A stretch of DNA of 64,000 nt from Nemertoderma westbladi (taxonomy: Eukaryota > Xenacoelomorpha > Nemertodermatida > Nemertodermatidae), in the NCBI GenBank assembly GCA_032718475.1, contig JAUCBJ010006691.1, positions 62,001-126,000 on the forward strand, in the 5' to 3' direction. The notes below the pieces were generated by a model that saw nothing but the letters and a program-made list of their open reading frames with translations, was not told the origin of the DNA and ran no database searches. Shown in pieces: positions 57,448-64,000 of the stretch. A program made the position numbers and the translations under genes. Positions within the stretch are counted from its first letter, which is position 1. Every line of letters starts with the position of its first letter.

Positions 57448-60400
57448 AATGTTTAGGAGTAGGATTTAGATAATGTTTAGGAGTAGGATTTAGATAATGT
57501 TTAGGAGTAGGATTTAGATAATGTTTAGGAGTAGGATTTAGATAATGTTTAGGAGTAGGATTTAGATAATGTTTAGGAGTAGGATTTAGATAATGTTTAG
57601 GAGTAGGATTTAGATAATGTTTAGGAGTAGGATTTAGATAATGTTTAGGAGTAGGATTTAGATAATGTTTAGGAGTAGGATTTAGATAATGTTTAGGAGT
57701 AGGATTTAGATAATGTTTAGGAGTAGGATTTAGGTAATGTTTAGGAGTAGGATTTAGATAATGTTTAGGAGTAGGATTTAGATAATGTTTAGGAGTAGGA
57801 TTTAGATAATGTTTAGGAGTAGGATTTAGATAATGTTTAGGAGTAGGATTTAGATAATGTTTAGGAGTAGGATTTAGATAATGTTTAGGAGTAGGATTTA
57901 GATAATGTTTAGGAGTAGGATTTAGATAATGTTTAGGAGTAGGATTTAGATAATGTTTAGGAGTAGGATTTAGATAATGTTTAGGAGTAGGATTTAGATA
58001 ATGTTTAGGAGTAGGATTTAGATAATGTTTAGGAGTAGGATTTAGATAATGTTTAGGAGTTGGATTTAGATAATGTTTAGGAGTAGGATTTAGATAATGT
58101 TTAGGAGTAGGATTTAGGTAATATTTAGGAGTAGGATTTAGATAATGTTTAGGTGTAGGATTTAGATAATGTTTAGGAGTAGGATTTAGATAATGTTTAG
58201 GAGTAGGATTTAGATAATGTTTAGGAGTAGGATTTAGATAATGTTTAGGAGTAGGATTTAGATAATGTTTAGGATTGGATTTAGATAATGTTTAGGAGTA
58301 GGATTTAGATAATGTTTAGGTGTAGGATTTAGATAATGTTTAGGAGAAGGATTTAGATAATGTTTAGGAGTAGGATTTAGATAATGTTTAGGAGTAGGAT
58401 TTAGATAATGTTTAGGAGTAGGATTTAGATAATGTTTAGGAGTAGGATTTAGATAATGTTTAGGAGTAGGATTTAGATAATGTTTAGGAGTAGGATTTAG
58501 ATAATGTTTAGGAGTAGGATTTAGATAATGTTTAGGAGTAGGATTTAGATAATGTTTAGGAGTAGGATTTAGATAATGTTTAGGAGTAGGATTTAGATAA
58601 TGTTTAGGAGTAGGATTTAGATAATGTTTAGGAGTAGGATTTAGATAATGTTTAGGAGTAGGATTTAGATAATGTTTAGGAGTAGGATTTAGAGAATGTT
58701 TAGGAGTAGGATTTAGATAATGTTTAGGAGTAGGATTTAGATAATGTTTAGGTGTAGGATTTAGATAATGTTTAGGAGTAGGATTTAGATAATGTTTAGG
58801 AGTAGGATTTAGATAATGTTTAGGAGTAGGATTTAGATAATGTTTAGGAGTAGGATTTAGATAATGTTTAGGAGTAGGATTTAGATAATGTTTAGGAGTA
58901 GGATTTAGATAATGTTTAGGAGTAGGATTTAGATAATGTTTAGGAGTAGGATTTAGATAATGTTTAGGAGTAGGATTTAGATAATGTTTAGGAGTAGGAT
59001 TTAGATAATGTTTAGGAGTAGGATTTAGATAATGTTTAGGAGTAGGATTTAGATAATGTTTAGGAGTAGGATTTAGATAATGTTTAGGAGTAGGATTTAG
59101 ATAATGTTTAGGAGTAGGATTTAGATAATGTTTAGGAGTAGGATTTAGATAATGTTTAGGAGTAGGATTTAGATAATGTTTAGGAGTAGGATTTAGATAA
59201 TGTTTAGGAGTAGGATTTAGATAATGTTTAGGAGTAGGATTTAGATAATGTTTAGGAGTAGGATTTAGATAATGTTTAGGAGTAGGATTTAGATAATGTT
59301 TAGGAGTAGGATTTAGATAATGTTTAGGAGTAGGATTTAGATAATGTTTAGGAGTAGGATTTAGATAATGTTTAGGAGTAGGATTTAGATAATGTTTAGG
59401 AGTAGGATTTAGATAATGTTTAGGAGTAGGATTTAGATAATGTTTAGGAGTAGGATTTAGATAATGTTTAGGAGTAGGATTTAGATAATGTTTAGGAGTA
59501 GGATTTAGATAATGTTTAGGAGTAGGATTTAGATAATGTTTAGGAGTAGGATTTAGATAATGTTTAGGAGTAGGATTTAGATAATGTTTAGGAGTAGGAT
59601 TTAGATAATGTTTAGGAGTAGGATTTAGATAATGTTTAGGAGTAGGATTTAGATAATGTTTAGGAGTAGGATTTAGATAATGTTTAGGAGTAGGATTTAG
59701 ATAATGTTTAGGAGTAGGATTTAGATAATGTTTAGGAGTAGGATTTAGATAATGTTTAGGAGTAGGATTTAGATAATGTTTAGGAGTAGGATTTAGATAA
59801 TGTTTAGGAGTAGGATTTAGATAATGTTTAGGAGTAGGATTTAGATAATGTTTAGGAGTAGGATTTAGATAATGTTTAGGAGTAGGATTTAGATAATGTT
59901 TAGGAGTAGGATTTAGATAATGTTTAGGAGTAGGATTTAGATAATGTTTAGGAGTAGGATTTAGATAATGTTTAGGAGTAGGATTTAGATAATGTTTAGG
60001 AGTAGGATTTAGATAATGTTTAGGAGTAGGATTTAGATAATGTTTAGGAGTAGGATTTAGATAATGTTTAGGAGTAGGATTTAGATAATGTTTAGGAGTA
60101 GGATTTAGATAATGTTTAGGAGTAGGATTTAGATAATGTTTAGGAGTAGGATTTAGATAATGTTTAGGAGTAGGATTTAGATAATGTTTAGGAGTAGGAT
60201 TTAGATAATGTTTAGGAGTAGGATTTAGATAATGTTTAGGAGTAGGATTTAGATAATGTTTAGGAGTAGGATTTAGATAATGTTTAGGAGTAGGATTTAG
60301 ATAATGTTTAGGAGTAGGATTTAGATAATGTTTAGGAGTAGGATTTAGATAATGTTTAGGAGTAGGATTGAGATAATGTTTAGGAGTAGGATTTAGATAA

Positions 60401-61972
60401 TGTTTAGGAGTTGGATTTAGATAATGTTTAGGAGTAGGATTTAGATAATGTTTAGGAGTAGGATTTAGATAATGTTTAGGAGTAGGATTTAGATAATGTT
60501 TAGGAGTAGGATTTAGATAATGTTTAGGAGTAGGATTTAGATAATGTTTAGGAGTAGGATTTAGATAATGTTTAGGAGTAGGATTTAGATAATGTTTAGG
60601 AGTAGGATTTAGATAATGTTTAGGAGTAGGATTTAGATAATGTTTAGGAGTAGGATTTAGATAATGTTTAGGAGTAGGATTTAGATAATGTTTAGGAGTA
60701 GGATTTAGATAATGTTTAGGAGTAGGATTTAGATAATGTTTAGGAGTAGGATTTAGATAATGTTTAGGAGTAGGATTTAGATAATGTTTAGGAGTAGGAT
60801 TTAGATAATGTTTAGGAGTAGGATTTAGATAATGTTTAGGAGTAGGATTTAGATAATGTTTAGGAGTAGGATTTAGATAATGTTTAGGAGTAGGATTTAG
60901 ATAATGTTTAGGAGTAGGATTTAGGTAATGTTTAGGAGTAGGATTGAGATAATGTTTAGGAGTAGGATTTAGATAATGTTTAGGAGTAGGATTTAGATAA
61001 TGTTTAGGAGTAGGATTTAGATAATGTTTAGGAGTAGGATTTAGATAATGTTTAGGAGTAGGATTTAGATAATGTTTAGGAGTAGGATTTAGATAATGTT
61101 TAGGAGTAGGATTTAGATAATGTTTAGGAGTAGGATTTAGATAATGGTTTAGTCTCGAGTAGGATTTAGATAATGTTTAGGAGTAGGATTTAGATAATGT
61201 TTAGGAGTAGGATTTAGATAATGTTTAGGAGTAGGATTTAGATAATGTTTAGGAGTAGGATTTAGATAATGTTTAGGAGTAGGATTTAGATAATGTTTAG
61301 GAGTTGGATTTAGATAATGTTTAGGAGTAGGATTTAGATAATGTTTAGGAGTAGGATTTAGATAATGGTTTAGTCTCGAGTAGGATTTAGATAATGTTTA
61401 GGAGTAGGATTTAGATAATGTTTAGGAGTAGGATTTAGATAATGTTTAGGAGTAGGATTTAGATAATGTTTAGGAGAAGGATTTAGATAATGTTTAGGAG
61501 AAGGATTTAGATAATGTTTAGGAGTAGGATTTAGAGAATGTTTAGGAGTAGGATTTAGATAATGTTTAGGAGTAGGATTTAGATAATGTTTAGGAGTAGG
61601 ATTTAGATATTGTTTAGGAGTAGGATTTAGATAATGTTTAGGAGTAGGATTTAGATAATGTTTAGGAGTAGGATTTAGATAATGTTTAGGAGTAGGATTT
61701 AGATAATGTTTAGGAGTAGGATTTAGATAATGTTTAGGAGTAGGATTTAGATAATGTTTAGGAGTAGGATTTAGATAATGTTTAGGAGTAGGATTTAGAT
61801 AATGTTTAGGAGTAGGATTTAGGTAATGTTTAGGAGTAGGATTTAGATAATGTTTAGGAGTAGGATTTAGATAATGTTTAGGAGTAGGATTTAGATGAGT
61901 AGGATTTAGATAATGTTTAGGAGTAGGATTTAGATAATGTTTAGGAGTAGGATTTAGATAATGGTTTAGGAT
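57448..61972 (+). repeat. 24-bp minisatellite in a KIF3A intron
   Basis: About 188 near-perfect units of ATGTTTAGGAGTAGGATTTA + GATA. Rare variants include GTAGGATTTAGGTA, GGTGTAGG, GAGTTGGATTTAG, and AATGGTTTAGTCTCGAGTAGG at 61145 and 61366, 221 bp apart. Stops occur in every frame. The array ends 168 bp before the KIF3A acceptor at 62140. TTTAGG appears in each unit, but this is not a telomeric array because the unit is 24 bp and internal. Confidence 0.97.
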
Positions 61973-62139
61973 TTCATCGCAATGGGCAATACAATTAATT
62001 TTATCGCAATAAAATTGACAATATTACCCGATACCTACTTTTTCGATAAAAAAATATTATTGAATTAAAATTCTAAAAGTATGCCATAATTTCGATGGTG
62101 ATTTTATTTTTTAATTGGAATAAATCATTGGCATTTTAG

Positions 62140-63744
62140 GTTCGAGATCTTCTTGGTAAGGACCAGAACCAGCGGTTGGATGTGAAGGAACGGCCGGATG
62201 TGGGAGTCTACGTGAAGGACCTATCGGCGTACGTGGTGGACAATGCGGACGATATGGATCGCATAACCACGCTCGGGAACAAAAACCGCCATGTCGGGGC
62301 GACCAACATGAACGAGCACTCCAGTCGCTCGCACGCAATATTTACAATCGCCGTAGAGTGTCAGGAGCGGGGTCCGGACGGAGAGAGTCACATCCGAGTC
62401 GGGAAACTGCACCAGGTGGACCTGGCTGGGAGCGAGAGACAGACAAAAACTGGCTCCACCGGTCAGAGACTCAAAGAGGCTACCAAGATTAATCTATCGT
62501 TGTCGACTCTAGGTAACGTTATATCTGCGTTGGTTGACGGGAAATCGACTCACATTCCTTACCGCAACTCTAAACTAACGCGACTACTGCAGGACTCCCT
62601 GGGGGGTAACAGCAAGACATTGATGGTCGCCAACATCGGACCAGCCGAGTATAATTACGAGGAGTCCATATCGACGCTGCGTTACGCGAACAGAGCGAAG
62701 AACATAAAAAACTCGCCGAAAATAAACGAGGATCCTAAAGATGCCCTCCTACGACAGTTTCAGAAGGAGATCGACGATTTAAAGAAAAAGTTGGCGGAAG
62801 GGGGGGCTTATTCCGGATCAGAGTCGGAATCGGGGAGCGAGGATGGGGTGATGGGGGGCAGTGGGAAGAGGGGCCGGAAGGGGGGGAAGAGGAGGAGGTC
62901 CCAGGGGGTCGGTGGGGTTCTATCGCCGGGGAAGATAGCCGAGCTGAAAGCCGCGATAGAGAGGGAGAGGAAACAGTTGGAACAGCAGAAAGATATGGAG
63001 GAGGTGCAACGGAACCAGGTAGCTGCTGCCCTGGCCAAGAAGGAGAACGATCTACAGAAAGCGAAGAGAGAACAGGATGTACTGCAGGATCGGTTGCAGC
63101 AGTTAGAGAGGAAGGTTATAGTCGGGGGTGAGGATCTGTTGAAAAAAGCGGAAGAGCAGGAGAGGCTATTGGAGGAGAGCGCGAAAGAGCTGGAAGTTCG
63201 TAAAGAGAAGGAAGGACTACTGCGGAAGCAGTTGGAAGAAAAGGAAGCTGAGAGGCTGGATTTAGAGGGGAAGTATTCGTCACTGCAAGAGGAAGCTTCG
63301 GTTAAAACGAAGAAGTTGAAGAGAGTTTGGGGGATGTTGGTGGCTTCTAAAGACGAGCTTAAAGATATGAGAGTCGATCATCAGAGAGAGAAAGAGGCTT
63401 TACTCGAGAGTATAAGGGAGACAAGTAAAGACCTGAAACTCCAGTGCCTCATCGTGGACAGTTTCATTCCGGCGGATTACGAGGAGATGATTGAATCTCA
63501 ACACGTTCAATGGAGCGAAGAGGTGGGTGATTGGCAGCTCAAATGCGTCGCTTACACCGGGAACAATATGCGCAAACGTACGCCGACCCCGGACCCGGAA
63601 TGCGAACATAATGTGGTGGATCTCAGCCATATGTATCTTTGTTACAACATTCCGGAGGATGGGAGGGCCCGGACCCGGGCCGCTACCTCGAGGGGGAAGA
63701 GTAGAGGGAAGAAGAAACAACACGAATACGATGGGTTGGGTTGA
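62140..63744 (+). CDS. KIF3A: kinesin-2 motor subunit KIF3A, 3' exon (C-terminal part of motor to stop)
   Basis: The acceptor is GCATTTTAG|GTTCGA at 62140; 534 codons follow to TGA. The exon starts [20 protein letters not shown] (KIF3[21 protein letters not shown]). Motor motifs: switch I NEHSSRSH (exon residues 58-65), switch II DLAGSE (about 94-99), [34 protein letters not shown] and [14 protein letters not shown]. Then come the neck ([17 protein letters not shown]), a charged hinge (acidic [12 protein letters not shown] then basic [11 protein letters not shown], the KIF3A type), a long coiled coil, and the conserved tail ([25 protein letters not shown]). KIF3A pairs with KIF3B and KAP3 for anterograde intraflagellar transport. 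The upstream motor exons, including the P-loop, were not found in the window. Confidence 0.96.
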   Translation, partial: VRDLLGKDQNQRLDVKERPDVGVYVKDLSAYVVDNADDMDRITTLGNKNRHVGATNMNEHSSRSHAIFTIAVECQERGPDGESHIRVGKLHQVDLAGSERQTKTGSTGQRLKEATKINLSLSTLGNVISALVDGKSTHIPYRNSKLTRLLQDSLGGNSKTLMVANIGPAEYNYEESISTLRYANRAKNIKNSPKINEDPKDALLRQFQKEIDDLKKKLAEGGAYSGSESESGSEDGVMGGSGKRGRKGGKRRRSQGVGGVLSPGKIAELKAAIERERKQLEQQKDMEEVQRNQVAAALAKKENDLQKAKREQDVLQDRLQQLERKVIVGGEDLLKKAEEQERLLEESAKELEVRKEKEGLLRKQLEEKEAERLDLEGKYSSLQEEASVKTKKLKRVWGMLVASKDELKDMRVDHQREKEALLESIRETSKDLKLQCLIVDSFIPADYEEMIESQHVQWSEEVGDWQLKCVAYTGNNMRKRTPTPDPECEHNVVDLSHMYLCYNIPEDGRARTRAATSRGKSRGKKKQHEYDGLG

Positions 63745-63867
63745 AGTAACTGCTTCACAGAAACGCGACGCAAAATTCATTTACACAATTAATTTGCAAG
63801 AACTAATTAACACAAAGGAATGTGTGGATAAATTGAATAACTTTTGCGCCGCGCCAGTAGCATTCAC

Positions 63868-64000
63868 TCACTCACTCACTCACTCACTCACTCACTCACT
63901 CACTCACTCACTCACTCACTCACTCACTCACTCACTCACTCACTCACTCACTCACTCACTCACTCCACTCACTCACTCACTCACTCACTCCACTCACTCC
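63868..64000 (+). repeat. ACTC tetranucleotide microsatellite
   Basis: More than 30 copies of CACT/ACTC run to the window end with occasional extra C (CACTCCACTC near 63962). It begins 123 bp after the KIF3A stop, so probably in its 3' UTR or just beyond. Confidence 0.97.

Noticed and set aside
57448-61972. Interstitial telomere array (TTTAGG-like)
   Set aside because: The unit is 24 bp with a fixed non-telomeric remainder, and no TTAGGG or TTTAGGG tandem is present.
62111-63780. Minus-strand open frames opposite KIF3A
   Set aside because: They are shadows of the strongly conserved KIF3A coding frame.
1-64000. tRNA and rRNA genes
   Set aside because: No cloverleaf with recognisable A and B boxes or conserved rRNA segment was noticed by eye; a tRNAscan or Infernal run would be needed to exclude them.

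Overview
This is a metazoan nuclear window, probably from an aquatic invertebrate. The evidence is the gene set (KIF3A kinesin-2, MCM7, TTLL12, WDR37, endophilin-B, a PC4-domain protein), GT-AG introns, a non-LTR retrotransposon and many DNA transposons. The species cannot be fixed from sequence alone. Genes are intron-poor (TTLL12 and the PC4 gene look single-exon, endophilin-B has two exons, MCM7 three), but the introns and spacers are packed with minisatellites, fold-back elements and long poly-G/poly-C tracts.

Layout. 1-19.5 kb: a 39-bp satellite in two inverted arms (a short, decaying left arm and a 13.5-kb right arm), with a broken non-LTR retrotransposon inside the right arm, then a 1.2-kb element with poly-G termini. 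19.5-32.5 kb: three exons of WDR37 on the minus strand. The 9.3-kb intron between two of them contains a complete two-exon endophilin-B gene on the plus strand. 33.4-35.3 kb: TTLL12 (-). 37.1-37.6 kb: PC4-domain gene (+). 39.3-46.3 kb: MCM7 (-), complete in three exons. 47.3-50.1 kb: nested fold-back transposons. 53.1-56.0 kb: a Mutator-like element with a perfect 9-bp target duplication and a YqaJ-like nuclease exon. 57.4-62.0 kb: a 24-bp minisatellite inside a KIF3A intron. 62.1-63.7 kb: the large 3' exon of KIF3A (+). The window ends in an ACTC microsatellite.

The most unusual signal is the relation between intronic minisatellites and splice sites. In endophilin-B and WDR37 the array begins at the authentic 5' splice site, and its units repeat that donor sequence (CAG|GTTAGT) about twenty times in one intron and dozens of times in the other. 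In MCM7 intron 2 the array is pyrimidine-rich on the sense strand and its last diverged unit forms the authentic 3' splice site. A second mobile-looking sequence is present as a single unit in MCM7 intron 2 and as a 3-kb expanded array in intron 1.

The genes do not form a pathway. They are ordinary housekeeping genes: DNA replication (MCM7), intraflagellar transport (KIF3A), membrane curvature (endophilin-B), a tubulin-ligase-like protein (TTLL12), transcription (PC4 domain) and a WD40 scaffold (WDR37). Exon boundaries were set by reading splice consensus and by comparison with remembered family sequences; no alignment or RNA data were available.
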